Positions 1-10,750 of a stretch of DNA of 64,000 nt are shown piece by piece (the stretch's first letter is position 1; every line of letters begins with the position of its first letter). Below the pieces are notes generated by a model, which worked only from the letters and a program-made list of their open reading frames with translations, was not told the origin of the DNA and made no database searches. The position numbers and the translations under genes were made by a program. Source of the stretch: Polychytrium aggregatum (Eukaryota > Chytridiomycota > Chytridiomycetes > Polychytriales); NCBI RefSeq assembly GCF_025602895.1, contig NW_026516368.1:16395-80394 (forward strand). Direction: 5' to 3'.

Positions 1-3000
1 CCCCCGCAATGGCCGAACCCTATCCAAAATGTCCGAGTGGCCGTGATGAAGCCAACCAAGACCAAGTGTCGCCCGTTCCCCCAAGTCAAGTCATGGTGCA
101 GGAGGCTGTGCAGGAGGACCATGAAGAGTCCCTGCTGTACCTCCCTGCCACCGTCCAAGGTCACACCGTCCGAATGATGGTGGACTCTGGAGCAAGCTGC
201 AACTTTGTCAGCAGACGCTTGCTCCAGGAGCTCAACATACATGCAACCAAGAAGAAGTCGCCGATGAGTGTGGCGCTTGCAGACGATCGTGTGCAGCAGT
301 GCACACACCAAGTGGTCCTGCGAGTGGCCCTCCATCCCAAGTACCATCCTGTCCTGTTGTTCCAAGTGATCGACACCAAGTTCGATGCCATCCTCGGCAT
401 GAGCTGGCTTGCTCGTGCCGAGCCGACTCCAGTCGTCGACTGGAAAGGCCGCACTGTCCGTGTTGGCCCTGACATTGTCCTGCAGGGCATGGCCTCACCC
501 AACATGCCACCTCTCCTCTCAGCCATGCAATTCAAGAGGCTGATCAAGAAGGACACGTCGTTCCTCTGTGTCGTGCGTGAGGTCGACGACACCGACCAAG
601 CCGGTCCCGGTCCCCCGCCTGTGGTGACCAAGCTGCTCGACGAGTACAAGGACGTATTCCCCGACCAGTTGCCACAATGCCTGCCACCCCAACGCACCGT
701 CGATCATCGCATCGACATCGAACCAGGCTCGTCGCCTCCGTCAAGACCGACGTACCAACTGTCGCTGACGGAGATGGACGAACTCAAGCGCCAGTTGGAT
801 GACCTCCTCGCCCATGGGTTCATCCGCCCGAGCCAGTCACCGTATGGTGCACCAGTGCTCTTTGTCAAGAAGAAAGAAGGTGATCTCAGGATGTGCGTCG
901 ACTATCGCGCACTAAACAAACAGACCATCAAGAACACCTACCCGTTGCCCAGGATCGACGAGTTGATGGATCGTCTGAGTGGAGCAAAGGTCTTTAGCAA
1001 GATAGACCTCCGCTCAGGCTACCATCAGATCCGCATCCACGAGGATGATGTCCACAAGACCGCCTTCAGGACTCGCTACGGACTGTACGAGTTCCTAGTG
1101 CTGCCGTTCGGATTGACGAACGCACCTGCCACGTTCATGCAGCTGATGAACGATGTGTTCCGCCAAGAGCTCGACAACTCTGTCATCGTGTACCTGGATG
1201 ATATCCTTGTGTACAGCAAGGATGAAGCGACCCATGAAGGTCATGTCGCCCGCGTGCTGGCCAAGCTACGCGAGCACAAGTTGTATGCCAAACTGTCCAA
1301 GTGTGAGTTCTTCAAGAATCAAGTCCCGTTCCTGGGACACGTTGTCTCAGGAAGAGGAATCGAAGTCGACCCCGCCAAGGTCAAGTCTGTGGTCGAGTGG
1401 CCGCCGCTCGCATGCGTCTCTGACGTGCAGTCGTTTCTCGGTCTCGTCAACTACTACCGCCGATTCATCCCCGATCTGGCGCGCACTGCCGGTCCACTCA
1501 CAGACCTACTCCGCAAAGAGTGCCCCTTCGTGTGGGACCACCCACAACGCCAAGCGTTCGAGACCCTCAAGCACGCCTTGACGAACGCTCCTGTCCTCGC
1601 TGTGTTCGACCCGAACACGGATGTCTCCGTGCACACCGACGCCTCCGACTTTGCGGTGGGAGCTGTTTTGATGCAGGAGGGAAGGCCCGTTGCCTTCGAG
1701 TCGCGCAAACTGTCCCAACACGAGATCAACTATCCCGTGCACGAGAAGGAGCAGCTTGCGATCATCTACGCGCTGCAGAAGTTCCGAGTGTACCTCCACG
1801 GTACCGCCAAGCCCTTCAAGATTGTGACGGACCACCAGTCACTGCGTTACCTCGACACCAAGAAGAACCTGAGCCGACGCCAAGCGCGATGGATGGAGTT
1901 CCTCGCCGAGTACAACTACGAGGTTGTATACCAGAAAGGCAAACTCAATGTGGTGCCTGACGCACTGTCCCGACGCCCCGACTACCAATTGGCGTCACTG
2001 TACGAGTCGACTGTCAGTGTCGACAACACGATGCTGGATGTTGTCCGAGACAACATCGCCAACGACAAACAGTTCGGAGAACTGTTCCGAAAGGTGTCTA
2101 AGCTCCCCAAGGACGACGAATCATCCGAGTACACAGTGCGTGATGGCCTGCTCCTCCTGAAGAAGGACAGCCGTGTCTGTGTGCCGGACATTCCGTCGTT
2201 GAAGACCAAGTTGCTCCAAGAGGTCCACGACTCGCCCCTCGCTGGACACTTTGGAGTCGAGAAGACATACGACCGACTGGCCAAAGTCGCATACTGGCCT
2301 GGAATGAAGCGCACCGTCGAGAAGTACATCGAGTCCTGCCATACCTGCAAGATGGTCAAGTCACGCACGACCCGAGAGCAAGGATTGCTGCAACCCCTGC
2401 CTGTTCCCGACCGCCCCTGGACCAGCATGTCCATGGATCTCATCACGCATCTACCGACGACCAAGTTGGACCACGATGCAATCGCTGTCTTTGTCGACAG
2501 GTTCAGCAAGATGGCACACTTTGTGCCGTGCCAGACGACATGCTCCGCGCCTGACCTTGCACTGCTGTTCTTCAAGCATGTGTTCAAGCACCACGGCCTC
2601 CCAAAGTCCATCGTCAGTGATCGAGACCCCCGATTCACCTCCTTGTTTTGGACAAGTCTGTTCGACCATCTCGGCACCAAGCTGAACATGTCAACCTCGC
2701 ACCACCAACAAACGGATGGACAGTCCGAGCGGACGATCCGCACCCTCGAGCAATACCTGAGGACATACGCCTCGACCAGCCAAGACGACTGGGACATACA
2801 GCTGAGTCATGCAGAGTTTGCATACAACACCGCCAAGTCGAGCACAACTGGCTTGAGCCCCTTTGAGGCGCTCTACGGATTCCAGCCTGATGTTCCCACC
2901 TCCTTGACACTGACCGAGTCCACGGCTGGATTGCCTCCCAAACCAAGTGCCTTTGTCAAAGATCATCAAGTCCGACACAAGATGATCGCCGACGCGCTCA

Positions 3001-3560
3001 CGGATGCGCAACAAGTGATGGCGAAGTACTACGACCGCCGACACCAGGATGTCTCCTTTGAAGTTGGAGACCTTGTCTACCTGGACGCCGACAACATCAA
3101 GGTCCCCGAAGCCCAGTCAAAGAAGTTGTTGCCCAAGTACCGAGGACCGTTCAAGATAGCGGCCCGACCCAGTCCCCTCAACTACCTGTTGGACTTGCCA
3201 CCTGGAAGCAAGCTCCATCCTGTCTTCCATGTGTCCAAGCTGCGTCGCCACACGACCCGCAGTCCAGCACAGTTCCCCGACGCCGACGAAGGTGTCCCGG
3301 ACGACGCACCACTGGAAGACGACCTCGGACAATACTATACTCAAGAATATGAAGTCGAAAGGATCGTGAGGCACAAGAAAGTGGCTGATGGGTCACTTCG
3401 GTTTTATGTCAAGTGGGTTGGTTACCCACACTCGGGCAACACATGGCAAACACTGGAGGACTTGTCCCATGCACCCGAGGAGCTGAGTAAATACGGTAAA
3501 CACCTCGAGGAGCCCCAAATAAAGAGCACACGCAGGGCTCCTCGCAGGAAGCCTTCTTAA
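1..3560 (+). CDS. pol: Pol polyprotein of A1, N-terminus off-window
   Basis: Open from the first base to a TAA at 3558-3560. Counting from the internal ATG at 9, the aspartic protease motif DSGA is at residues 59-62, the reverse transcriptase YLDD box at 395-398, the RNase H HTDASD box at 542-547 and the integrase zinc-binding HHCC cluster starts near 740. The integrase catalytic triad is D810, D871, E907, with 35 residues between the last two. A GPF module follows and a chromodomain at about 1113-1165 keeps the aromatic positions (YEVE, KWVGY, TW). The polyprotein copies element RNA and integrates the cDNA; the chromodomain is expected to tether integrase to methylated histone H3. It is identical, as far as I can read, to the pol of A2. 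The ATG at 9 is internal and is not a start. Confidence 0.95.
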   Translation, partial: PAMAEPYPKCPSGRDEANQDQVSPVPPSQVMVQEAVQEDHEESLLYLPATVQGHTVRMMVDSGASCNFVSRRLLQELNIHATKKKSPMSVALADDRVQQCTHQVVLRVALHPKYHPVLLFQVIDTKFDAILGMSWLARAEPTPVVDWKGRTVRVGPDIVLQGMASPNMPPLLSAMQFKRLIKKDTSFLCVVREVDDTDQAGPGPPPVVTKLLDEYKDVFPDQLPQCLPPQRTVDHRIDIEPGSSPPSRPTYQLSLTEMDELKRQLDDLLAHGFIRPSQSPYGAPVLFVKKKEGDLRMCVDYRALNKQTIKNTYPLPRIDELMDRLSGAKVFSKIDLRSGYHQIRIHEDDVHKTAFRTRYGLYEFLVLPFGLTNAPATFMQLMNDVFRQELDNSVIVYLDDILVYSKDEATHEGHVARVLAKLREHKLYAKLSKCEFFKNQVPFLGHVVSGRGIEVDPAKVKSVVEWPPLACVSDVQSFLGLVNYYRRFIPDLARTAGPLTDLLRKECPFVWDHPQRQAFETLKHALTNAPVLAVFDPNTDVSVHTDASDFAVGAVLMQEGRPVAFESRKLSQHEINYPVHEKEQLAIIYALQKFRVYLHGTAKPFKIVTDHQSLRYLDTKKNLSRRQARWMEFLAEYNYEVVYQKGKLNVVPDALSRRPDYQLASLYESTVSVDNTMLDVVRDNIANDKQFGELFRKVSKLPKDDESSEYTVRDGLLLLKKDSRVCVPDIPSLKTKLLQEVHDSPLAGHFGVEKTYDRLAKVAYWPGMKRTVEKYIESCHTCKMVKSRTTREQGLLQPLPVPDRPWTSMSMDLITHLPTTKLDHDAIAVFVDRFSKMAHFVPCQTTCSAPDLALLFFKHVFKHHGLPKSIVSDRDPRFTSLFWTSLFDHLGTKLNMSTSHHQQTDGQSERTIRTLEQYLRTYASTSQDDWDIQLSHAEFAYNTAKSSTTGLSPFEALYGFQPDVPTSLTLTESTAGLPPKPSAFVKDHQVRHKMIADALTDAQQVMAKYYDRRHQDVSFEVGDLVYLDADNIKVPEAQSKKLLPKYRGPFKIAARPSPLNYLLDLPPGSKLHPVFHVSKLRRHTTRSPAQFPDADEGVPDDAPLEDDLGQYYTQEYEVERIVRHKKVADGSLRFYVKWVGYPHSGNTWQTLEDLSHAPEELSKYGKHLEEPQIKSTRRAPRRKPS

Positions 3561-3569
3561 GTGTGGGAG

Positions 3570-3878
3570 TGTAGGAGATGGTATCTCCGACGCTGTGCTG
3601 CGCGTACTGCGCGTACTGCGCGGCGCAGTGGGTCGTGACCTGTGCTGCGCTTTGCGTTTTCACGCACCGCAGGCAGGCCACCGCAGGGTATACCTGCGGG
3701 TTGCCCCCGTTCCCCCCGTTTGTCTGGAGTTCGGTTTTATCGTGAATAAACGTAAGTGCTCCCCGAGCTCACCCGTCCGCTAGAGTAGCCTAGCACCGCC
3801 CTGTTCTGCCCCGTCCTGTCTTGTCTTGTACCCCCTCCCTCCCCGTCTTGCCCCAACGTCCCAGTAGTGGACGTTACA
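3570..3878 (+). repeat. 3' LTR of A1 (309 bp)
   Basis: Begins TGTAGGAG and ends GACGTTACA, nine bases after the pol stop (GTGTGGGAG between). It contains a perfect 6-bp hairpin near the left end, AATAAA in the right half, and a 7-bp inverted repeat at the right end. LTR position 80 is G. Confidence 0.97.
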
Positions 3879-4025
3879 GAAGTTGTTGCCCAAGTACCGA
3901 GGACCGTTCAAGATAGCGGCCCGACCCAGTCCCCTCAACTACCTGTTGGACTTGCCACCTGGAAGCAAGCTCCATCCTGTCTTCCATGTGTCCAAGCTGC
4001 GTCGCCACACGACCCGCAGTCCAGC
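3879..4025 (+). pseudogene. pol: A0 pol fragment (GPF module region)
   Basis: This 147-bp piece matches the pol stretch just before the chromodomain ([13 protein letters not shown] region). It is bounded on the left by the A1 3' LTR and on the right by the 5' LTR of the A3/A4 composite. The reading frame continues at 35545, so it is a split gene and not an independent one. Confidence 0.93.
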
Positions 4026-4334
4026 TGTAGGAGATGGTATCTCCGACGCTGTGCTGCGCGTACTGCGCGTACTGCGCGGCGCAGTGGGTCGTGACCTGTG
4101 CTGCACTTTGCGTTTTCACGCACCGCAGGCAGGCCACCGCAGGGTATACCTGCGGGTTGCCCCCGTTCCCCCCGTTTGTCTGGAGTTCGGTTTTATCGTG
4201 AATAAACGTAAGTGCTCCCCGAGCTCACCCGTCCGCTAGAGTAGCCTAGCACCGCCCTGTTCTGCCCCGTCCTGTCTTGTCTTGTACCCCCTCCCTCCCC
4301 GTCTTGCCCCAACGTCCCAGTAGTGGACGTTACA
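4026..4334 (+). repeat. 5' LTR of composite A3/A4 (309 bp)
   Basis: TGTAGGAG to GTTACA, preceded by the target duplication CCAGC. It carries A at 4105 (LTR position 80), a variant shared only with the LTR at 29507. The primer site follows directly. Confidence 0.97.
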
Positions 4335-4347
4335 TGGTAGCATCGGA
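4335..4347 (+). promoter_or_regulatory. tRNA primer-binding site of A3
   Basis: TGGTAGCATCGGA starts at the first base after the LTR. Its complement ends GCTACCA, which has the CCA end and the U72-A73 pattern typical of eukaryotic initiator tRNA-Met. Family C uses the same 13 bases. Identification of the tRNA is inference. Confidence 0.8.
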
Positions 4348-4456
4348 AATCCTCGTCTTGTTTTCGTCCTGTTTGTCCTCTTTCTAGATCCTCAAGCTGG
4401 ATCCCGCCTCTCTTGCCGACCGACTCTCCTCTCTGTCCCTGGAGCCTGCCCCTGCC

Positions 4457-4846
4457 ATGAGCAACCCCCGCCCACTTCCGGAAGCCTTCCTCAAGACCTT
4501 CCGTGCCCCAGTGTTTACTGGGAAGAGCCGCTCCTCCTCGGTGGAGGACTGGCTGCAGCAACTCGAGGACTACCTCGATGCTGCCCAAGTCGCCCCCACC
4601 CACCACATCGTCGCCGCCAAGCTCTGCTTAAAGGACCAGGCGTACCGTTGGTACCGCCGCCAAGGGTTCGACGAGCAGAGCGAAGGTGTGTTTGACGACT
4701 TCAAGGACCGCCTCCGTCGCCGCTTCGGCAGCCCCAATGCTGAACTCATTGCCCGTGACAAGCTATACTCTCTCGTGCAGCGTGGTTCTGTGACCCGCTA
4801 CATCGAGGAGTTTGAAGACCTCTCCTCCCAGATTGAGGAGCTGGGC
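4457..4846 (+). CDS. gag: Gag of A3, N-terminal half (split by A2)
   Basis: Starts at ATG 4457, 122 bases after the LTR, and runs in frame to the A2 insertion point at 4846. It encodes the retrotransposon Gag capsid-like domain ([18 protein letters not shown] and the RDKLYSLVQ-type helix). Coding resumes after the A2 element at 10319 (10314-10318 is the TGGGC duplication) and continues to the zinc knuckle. As it stands the gene cannot give a full Gag because the complete element A2 lies inside it in reverse orientation. Confidence 0.93.
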
Positions 4847-5155
4847 TGTAACGTCCACTACTGGGACGTTGGGGCAAGACGGGGAGGGAGGGGGTACAAG
4901 ACAAGACAGGACGGGGCAGAACAGGGCGGTGCTAGGCTACTCTAGCGGACGGGTGAGCTCGGGGAGCACTTACGTTTATTCACGATAAAACCGAACTCCA
5001 GACAAACGGGGGGAACGGGGGCAACCCGCAGGTATACCCTGCGGTGGCCTGCCTGCGGTGCGTGAAAACGCAAAGCGCAGCACAGGTCACGACCCACTGC
5101 GCCGCGCAGTACGCGCAGTACGCGCAGCACAGCGTCGGAGATACCATCTCCTACA
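4847..5155 (-). repeat. 3' LTR of A2 (309 bp)
   Basis: Reverse-strand TGTAGGAG...GTTACA; matches the partner at 10005-10313. Base 80 of the LTR is G on the sense strand. Confidence 0.97.
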
Positions 5156-5164
5156 CTCCCACAC

Positions 5165-8100
5165 TTAAGAAGGCTTCCTGCGAGGAGCCCTGCGTGTGCT
5201 CTTTATTTGGGGCTCCTCGAGGTGTTTACCGTATTTACTCAGCTCCTCGGGTGCATGGGACAAGTCCTCCAGTGTTTGCCATGTGTTGCCCGAGTGTGGG
5301 TAACCAACCCACTTGACATAAAACCGAAGTGACCCATCAGCCACTTTCTTGTGCCTCACGATCCTTTCGACTTCATATTCTTGAGTATAGTATTGTCCGA
5401 GGTCGTCTTCCAGTGGTGCGTCGTCCGGGACACCTTCGTCGGCGTCGGGGAACTGTGCTGGACTGCGGGTCGTGTGGCGACGCAGCTTGGACACATGGAA
5501 GACAGGATGGAGCTTGCTTCCAGGTGGCAAGTCCAACAGGTAGTTGAGGGGACTGGGTCGGGCCGCTATCTTGAACGGTCCTCGGTACTTGGGCAACAAC
5601 TTCTTTGACTGGGCTTCGGGGACCTTGATGTTGTCGGCGTCCAGGTAGACAAGGTCTCCAACTTCAAAGGAGACATCCTGGTGTCGGCGGTCGTAGTACT
5701 TCGCCATCACTTGTTGCGCATCCGTGAGCGCGTCGGCGATCATCTTGTGTCGGACTTGATGATCTTTGACAAAGGCACTTGGTTTGGGAGGCAATCCAGC
5801 CGTGGACTCGGTCAGTGTCAAGGAGGTGGGAACATCAGGCTGGAATCCGTAGAGCGCCTCAAAGGGGCTCAAGCCAGTTGTGCTCGACTTGGCGGTGTTG
5901 TATGCAAACTCTGCATGACTCAGCTGTATGTCCCAGTCGTCTTGGCTGGTCGAGGCGTATGTCCTCAGGTATTGCTCGAGGGTGCGGATCGTCCGCTCGG
6001 ACTGTCCATCCGTTTGTTGGTGGTGCGAGGTTGACATGTTCAGCTTGGTGCCGAGATGGTCGAACAGACTTGTCCAAAACAAGGAGGTGAATCGGGGGTC
6101 TCGATCACTGACGATGGACTTTGGGAGGCCGTGGTGCTTGAACACATGCTTGAAGAACAGCAGTGCAAGGTCAGGCGCGGAGCATGTCGTCTGGCACGGC
6201 ACAAAGTGTGCCATCTTGCTGAACCTGTCGACAAAGACAGCGATTGCATCGTGGTCCAACTTGGTCGTCGGTAGATGCGTGATGAGATCCATGGACATGC
6301 TGGTCCAGGGGCGGTCGGGAACAGGCAGGGGTTGCAGCAATCCTTGCTCTCGGGTCGTGCGTGACTTGACCATCTTGCAGGTATGGCAGGACTCGATGTA
6401 CTTCTCGACGGTGCGCTTCATTCCAGGCCAGTATGCGACTTTGGCCAGTCGGTCGTATGTCTTCTCGACTCCAAAGTGTCCAGCGAGGGGCGAGTCGTGG
6501 ACCTCTTGGAGCAACTTGGTCTTCAACGACGGAATGTCCGGCACACAGACACGGCTGTCCTTCTTCAGGAGGAGCAGGCCATCACGCACTGTGTACTCGG
6601 ATGATTCGTCGTCCTTGGGGAGCTTAGACACCTTTCGGAACAGTTCTCCGAACTGTTTGTCGTTGGCGATGTTGTCTCGGACAACATCCAGCATCGTGTT
6701 GTCGACACTGACAGTCGACTCGTACAGTGACGCCAATTGGTAGTCGGGGCGTCGGGACAGTGCGTCAGGCACCACATTGAGTTTGCCTTTCTGGTATACA
6801 ACCTCGTAGTTGTACTCGGCGAGGAACTCCATCCATCGCGCTTGGCGTCGGCTCAGGTTCTTCTTGGTGTCGAGGTAACGCAGTGACTGGTGGTCCGTCA
6901 CAATCTTGAAGGGCTTGGCGGTACCGTGGAGGTACACTCGGAACTTCTGCAGCGCGTAGATGATCGCAAGCTGCTCCTTCTCGTGCACGGGATAGTTGAT
7001 CTCGTGTTGGGACAGTTTGCGCGACTCGAAGGCAACGGGCCTTCCCTCCTGCATCAAAACAGCTCCCACCGCAAAGTCGGAGGCGTCGGTGTGCACGGAG
7101 ACATCCGTGTTCGGGTCGAACACAGCGAGGACAGGAGCGTTCGTCAAGGCGTGCTTGAGGGTCTCGAACGCTTGGCGTTGTGGGTGGTCCCACACGAAGG
7201 GGCACTCTTTGCGGAGTAGGTCTGTGAGTGGACCGGCAGTGCGCGCCAGATCGGGGATGAATCGGCGGTAGTAGTTGACGAGACCGAGAAACGACTGCAC
7301 GTCAGAGACGCATGCGAGCGGCGGCCACTCGACCACAGACTTGACCTTGGCGGGGTCGACTTCGATTCCTCTTCCTGAGACAACGTGTCCCAGGAACGGG
7401 ACTTGATTCTTGAAGAACTCACACTTGGACAGTTTGGCATACAACTTGTGCTCGCGTAGCTTGGCCAGCACGCGGGCGACATGACCTTCATGGGTCGCTT
7501 CATCCTTGCTGTACACAAGGATATCATCCAGGTACACGATGACAGAGTTGTCGAGCTCTTGGCGGAACACATCGTTCATCAGCTGCATGAACGTGGCAGG
7601 TGCGTTCGTCAATCCGAACGGCAGCACTAGGAACTCGTACAGTCCGTAGCGAGTCCTGAAGGCGGTCTTGTGGACATCATCCTCGTGGATGCGGATCTGA
7701 TGGTAGCCTGAGCGGAGGTCTATCTTGCTAAAGACCTTTGCTCCACTCAGACGATCCATCAACTCGTCGATCCTGGGCAACGGGTAGGTGTTCTTGATGG
7801 TCTGTTTGTTTAGTGCGCGATAGTCGACGCACATCCTGAGATCACCTTCTTTCTTCTTGACAAAGAGCACTGGTGCACCATACGGTGACTGGCTCGGGCG
7901 GATGAACCCATGGGCGAGGAGGTCATCCAACTGGCGCTTGAGTTCGTCCATCTCCGTCAGCGACAGTTGGTACGTCGGTCTTGACGGAGGCGACGAGCCT
8001 GGTTCGATGTCGATGCGATGATCGACGGTGCGTTGGGGTGGCAGGCATTGTGGCAACTGGTCGGGGAATACGTCCTTGTACTCGTCGAGCAGCTTGGTCA

Positions 8101-9097
8101 CCACAGGCGGGGGACCGGGACCGGCTTGGTCGGTGTCGTCGACCTCACGCACGACACAGAGGAACGACGTGTCCTTCTTGATCAGCCTCTTGAATTGCAT
8201 GGCTGAGAGGAGAGGTGGCATGTTGGGTGAGGCCATGCCCTGCAGGACAATGTCAGGGCCAACACGGACAGTGCGGCCTTTCCAGTCGACGACTGGAGTC
8301 GGCTCGGCACGAGCAAGCCAGCTCATGCCGAGGATGGCATCGAACTTGGTGTCGATCACTTGGAACAACAGGACAGGATGGTACTTGGGATGGAGGGCCA
8401 CTCGCAGGACCACTTGGTGTGTGCACTGCTGCACACGATCGTCTGCAAGCGCCACACTCATCGGCGACTTCTTCTTGGTTGCATGTATGTTGAGCTCCTG
8501 GAGCAAGCGTCTGCTGACAAAGTTGCAGCTTGCTCCAGAGTCCACCATCATTCGGACGGTGTGACCTTGGACGGTGGCAGGGAGGTACAGCAGGGACTCT
8601 TCATGGTCCTCCTGCACAGCCTCCTGCACCATGACTTGACTTGGGGGAACGGGCGACACTTGGTCTTGGTTGGCTTCATCACGGCCACTCGGACATTTTG
8701 GATAGGGTTCGGCCATTGCGGGGGCCTGCGGCGTCAGCACGCCATTGCACACGACGTCCACGGCTTGCGGACACATGTCGGAAGCATCCGACACACACGA
8801 CTTGACAGGGGTGAGGGCACAGGCGGTCCTGTCCCTCAAGGGTTCTTGATTTTCTTTTTTGTTTTGGTTTTCAATTTTGGTTTTCTCTTCACGTTCGTGG
8901 AGAGGCAGGCGGCTTGCGCCACCATGCACCTCTCGCACGACGCACAACACTTGGTTTGTTTCTCCTTCGGGGGAGGGGGCGAGGTGAACTTCCTCTGGAG
9001 ACGCGTGGACTGCATTGAGCAATCCACGGCGTTGGTCTCCTACTAGGGCTCCAGAGCCACCTAGTAGGGTCGGCCGTTTCCCGACTTCATGGGGCAC
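5165..9097 (-). CDS. pol: Pol polyprotein of A2 (protease-RT-RNaseH-integrase-chromodomain)
   Basis: This frame of 1310 codons opens at a GTG, with no ATG before the catalytic core, and overlaps the end of gag by 37 bases in the -1 frame; expression is expected by frameshifting at 9076-9082. A Lys/Asn-rich linker at residues ~67-84 precedes the protease (DSGA 186-189). RT carries [12 protein letters not shown] and YLDD (522-525); RNase H begins near 669. Integrase has the HHCC finger from ~867 and triad D937, D998, E1034. The chromodomain lies at ~1240-1292 with aromatic residues kept. The stop TAA is 9 bases before the 3' LTR. The length is normal for chromovirus Pol. No break was seen, so it is probably functional. 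Confidence 0.96.
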   Translation of the reverse strand: MPHEVGKRPTLLGGSGALVGDQRRGLLNAVHASPEEVHLAPSPEGETNQVLCVVREVHGGASRLPLHEREEKTKIENQNKKENQEPLRDRTACALTPVKSCVSDASDMCPQAVDVVCNGVLTPQAPAMAEPYPKCPSGRDEANQDQVSPVPPSQVMVQEAVQEDHEESLLYLPATVQGHTVRMMVDSGASCNFVSRRLLQELNIHATKKKSPMSVALADDRVQQCTHQVVLRVALHPKYHPVLLFQVIDTKFDAILGMSWLARAEPTPVVDWKGRTVRVGPDIVLQGMASPNMPPLLSAMQFKRLIKKDTSFLCVVREVDDTDQAGPGPPPVVTKLLDEYKDVFPDQLPQCLPPQRTVDHRIDIEPGSSPPSRPTYQLSLTEMDELKRQLDDLLAHGFIRPSQSPYGAPVLFVKKKEGDLRMCVDYRALNKQTIKNTYPLPRIDELMDRLSGAKVFSKIDLRSGYHQIRIHEDDVHKTAFRTRYGLYEFLVLPFGLTNAPATFMQLMNDVFRQELDNSVIVYLDDILVYSKDEATHEGHVARVLAKLREHKLYAKLSKCEFFKNQVPFLGHVVSGRGIEVDPAKVKSVVEWPPLACVSDVQSFLGLVNYYRRFIPDLARTAGPLTDLLRKECPFVWDHPQRQAFETLKHALTNAPVLAVFDPNTDVSVHTDASDFAVGAVLMQEGRPVAFESRKLSQHEINYPVHEKEQLAIIYALQKFRVYLHGTAKPFKIVTDHQSLRYLDTKKNLSRRQARWMEFLAEYNYEVVYQKGKLNVVPDALSRRPDYQLASLYESTVSVDNTMLDVVRDNIANDKQFGELFRKVSKLPKDDESSEYTVRDGLLLLKKDSRVCVPDIPSLKTKLLQEVHDSPLAGHFGVEKTYDRLAKVAYWPGMKRTVEKYIESCHTCKMVKSRTTREQGLLQPLPVPDRPWTSMSMDLITHLPTTKLDHDAIAVFVDRFSKMAHFVPCQTTCSAPDLALLFFKHVFKHHGLPKSIVSDRDPRFTSLFWTSLFDHLGTKLNMSTSHHQQTDGQSERTIRTLEQYLRTYASTSQDDWDIQLSHAEFAYNTAKSSTTGLSPFEALYGFQPDVPTSLTLTESTAGLPPKPSAFVKDHQVRHKMIADALTDAQQVMAKYYDRRHQDVSFEVGDLVYLDADNIKVPEAQSKKLLPKYRGPFKIAARPSPLNYLLDLPPGSKLHPVFHVSKLRRHTTRSPAQFPDADEGVPDDAPLEDDLGQYYTQEYEVERIVRHKKVADGSLRFYVKWVGYPHSGNTWQTLEDLSHAPEELSKYGKHLEEPQIKSTRRAPRRKPS
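9039..9082 (-). other. -1 ribosomal frameshift signal of A2
   Basis: On the reverse strand the heptamer GGGAAAC (9076-9082) is in the gag frame as TCG GGA AAC. A 7-nt spacer is followed by a hairpin (9039-9068) whose outer arms CCTACTAG and CTAGTAGG pair perfectly and enclose a second 4-bp stem. The gag TAG is in the outer stem. Reading resumes in the pol frame as R-P-T-L-L. Confidence 0.9.
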
Positions 9098-9882
9098 TCC
9101 TTGGCCTGGTGTCCCGGTCGGTGACAGAAGAAGCAGGAACCATGGCGGAGGTCCTCCTGCTTCTGTCTGTCCTTGGGGGAGACAGTGGCAGCTTGCTGGA
9201 ACCGGGAGCGGGGAGGGCCACGAGCCTCCATGGCGTTGACGTCAACGTCCATGGGCTCAGGCATGGGTCTTGCGGGCGGGGCCGGGCGAGGCGGACGGGC
9301 TGGGACGTGATGAGACCGATGGCCGCCTGCCAGCTGCGGGTAGAACTGGCGGCCATGGTACTGGACGTTGTCGAGGTTCTCGGCAACGTCCATCATCACG
9401 TCCAGGGACTTGCGGGTATCAGGGTTGCTGGCGATGTACTCTCTGATCTTGGGCTTGAGGCCCTTCTGGAAGAGGTACATCGCATCAGCAGAGCCCAGCT
9501 CCTCAATCTGGGAGGAGAGGTCTTCAAACTCCTCGATGTAGCGGGTCACAGAACCACGCTGCACGAGAGAGTATAGCTTGTCACGGGCAATGAGTTCAGC
9601 ATTGGGGCTGCCGAAGCGGCGACGGAGGCGGTCCTTGAAGTCGTCAAACACACCTTCGCTCTGCTCGTCGAACCCTTGGCGGCGGTACCAACGGTACGCC
9701 TGGTCCTTTAAGCAGAGCTTGGCGGCGACGATGTGGTGGGTGGGGGCGACTTGGGCAGCATCGAGGTAGTCCTCGAGTTGCTGCAGCCAGTCCTCCACCG
9801 AGGAGGAGCGGCTCTTCCCAGTAAACACTGGGGCACGGAAGGTCTTGAGGAAGGCTTCCGGAAGTGGGCGGGGGTTGCTCAT
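9061..9882 (-). CDS. gag: Gag of A2
   Basis: A 273-residue protein starting at the ATG at 9882, 122 bases inside the 5' LTR. The first ~130 residues are the capsid-type Gag domain. A proline-rich stretch with [10 protein letters not shown] follows near 205-220. One CCHC zinc knuckle, [14 protein letters not shown], lies near the C-terminus and is expected to bind element RNA. The last codons contain the slippery site, so part of translation should continue into pol. A2 differs from the A3 and A4 Gags by at least one residue (NPDTRKS here, NPDARKS there). Confidence 0.96.
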   Translation of the reverse strand: MSNPRPLPEAFLKTFRAPVFTGKSRSSSVEDWLQQLEDYLDAAQVAPTHHIVAAKLCLKDQAYRWYRRQGFDEQSEGVFDDFKDRLRRRFGSPNAELIARDKLYSLVQRGSVTRYIEEFEDLSSQIEELGSADAMYLFQKGLKPKIREYIASNPDTRKSLDVMMDVAENLDNVQYHGRQFYPQLAGGHRSHHVPARPPRPAPPARPMPEPMDVDVNAMEARGPPRSRFQQAATVSPKDRQKQEDLRHGSCFFCHRPGHQAKECPMKSGNGRPY

Positions 9883-9991
9883 GGCAGGGGCAGGCTCCAG
9901 GGACAGAGAGGAGAGTCGGTCGGCAAGAGAGGCGGGATCCAGCTTGAGGATCTAGAAAGAGGACAAACAGGACGAAAACAAGACGAGGATT

Positions 9992-10004
9992 TCCGATGCT
10001 ACCA
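9992..10004 (-). promoter_or_regulatory. tRNA primer-binding site of A2
   Basis: Sense-strand TGGTAGCATCGGA directly after the 5' LTR. Confidence 0.8.
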
Positions 10005-10313
10005 TGTAACGTCCACTACTGGGACGTTGGGGCAAGACGGGGAGGGAGGGGGTACAAGACAAGACAGGACGGGGCAGAACAGGGCGGTGCTAGGCTACTC
10101 TAGCGGACGGGTGAGCTCGGGGAGCACTTACGTTTATTCACGATAAAACCGAACTCCAGACAAACGGGGGGAACGGGGGCAACCCGCAGGTATACCCTGC
10201 GGTGGCCTGCCTGCGGTGCGTGAAAACGCAAAGCGCAGCACAGGTCACGACCCACTGCGCCGCGCAGTACGCGCAGTACGCGCAGCACAGCGTCGGAGAT
10301 ACCATCTCCTACA
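10005..10313 (-). repeat. 5' LTR of A2 (309 bp)
   Basis: Partner of 4847-5155; the flanking TGGGC at 10314-10318 completes the target duplication. Confidence 0.97.
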
Positions 10314-10750
10314 TGGGCTCTGCTGATGCGATGTACCTCTTCCAGAAGGGCCTCAAGCCCAAGATCAGAGAGTACATCGCCAGCAACCCTGATGCCCGCA
10401 AGTCCCTGGACGTGATGATGGACGTTGCCGAGAACCTCGACAACGTCCAGTACCATGGCCGCCAGTTCTACCCGCAGCTGGCAGGCGGCCATCGGTCTCA
10501 TCACGTCCCAGCCCGTCCGCCTCGCCCGGCCCCGCCCGCAAGACCCATGCCTGAGCCCATGGACGTTGACGTCAACGCCATGGAGGCTCGTGGCCCTCCC
10601 CGCTCCCGGTTCCAGCAAGCTGCCACTGTCTCCCCCAAGGACAGACAGAAGCAGGAGGACCTCCGCCATGGTTCCTGCTTCTTCTGTCACCGACCGGGAC
10701 ACCAGGCCAAGGAGTGCCCCATGAAGTCGGGAAACGGCCGACCCTACTAG
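10314..10750 (+). CDS. gag: Gag of A3, C-terminal half
   Basis: This is the continuation of the Gag begun at 4457, starting with the TGGGC duplication. It encodes the rest of the capsid domain ([11 protein letters not shown]), the proline-rich linker and the zinc knuckle [14 protein letters not shown], and stops at TAG 10748-10750. It has no start of its own. The end carries the frameshift signal that leads into the A3 pol remnant. Confidence 0.92.

Larger units (their letters stand above)
1..3878 (+). mobile_element. Family A chromovirus copy A1, right part
   Basis: The right portion of a family A element: most of pol followed by the 3' LTR at 3570-3878. The left part (5' LTR, primer site, gag, first ~127 codons of the pol frame) lies before the window. 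It sits inside the outer copy A0, because A0 pol sequence resumes directly after 3878 with GAAGT, the expected 5-bp target duplication whose other half is off-window. Confidence 0.95.
4847..10313 (-). mobile_element. Complete family A element A2 (type copy, 5467 bp)
   Basis: Both 309-bp LTRs (4847-5155 and 10005-10313) appear identical, and it is flanked by TGGGC on both sides (4842-4846, 10314-10318). Primer site, gag, recoding signal and pol are all uninterrupted, so this copy looks competent and recent. It sits in reverse orientation in the gag of A3. Confidence 0.97.

Noticed and set aside
3580-3600. TCCGACGCT near the A LTR left end as a self-primer for the A primer site
   Set aside because: It matches only 8 of 9 bases, lies in U3 and not at the RNA 5' end, and the primer site has a tRNA-like TGG start.
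4193-4606. ORFs of 62-137 codons running through A LTRs
   Set aside because: They cross LTR, primer site and gag in the wrong frame or strand and have repetitive content.
5928-6743. A 271-codon antisense ORF over family A pol
   Set aside because: Shadow of pol codons; no domain, no promoter, repeated only as a by-product of copy number.
10714-10716. Independent start codon for family A pol
   Set aside because: The codon is GTG, inside gag and upstream of the slippery site; a GTG start is not expected in a eukaryote and the recoding signal explains expression.
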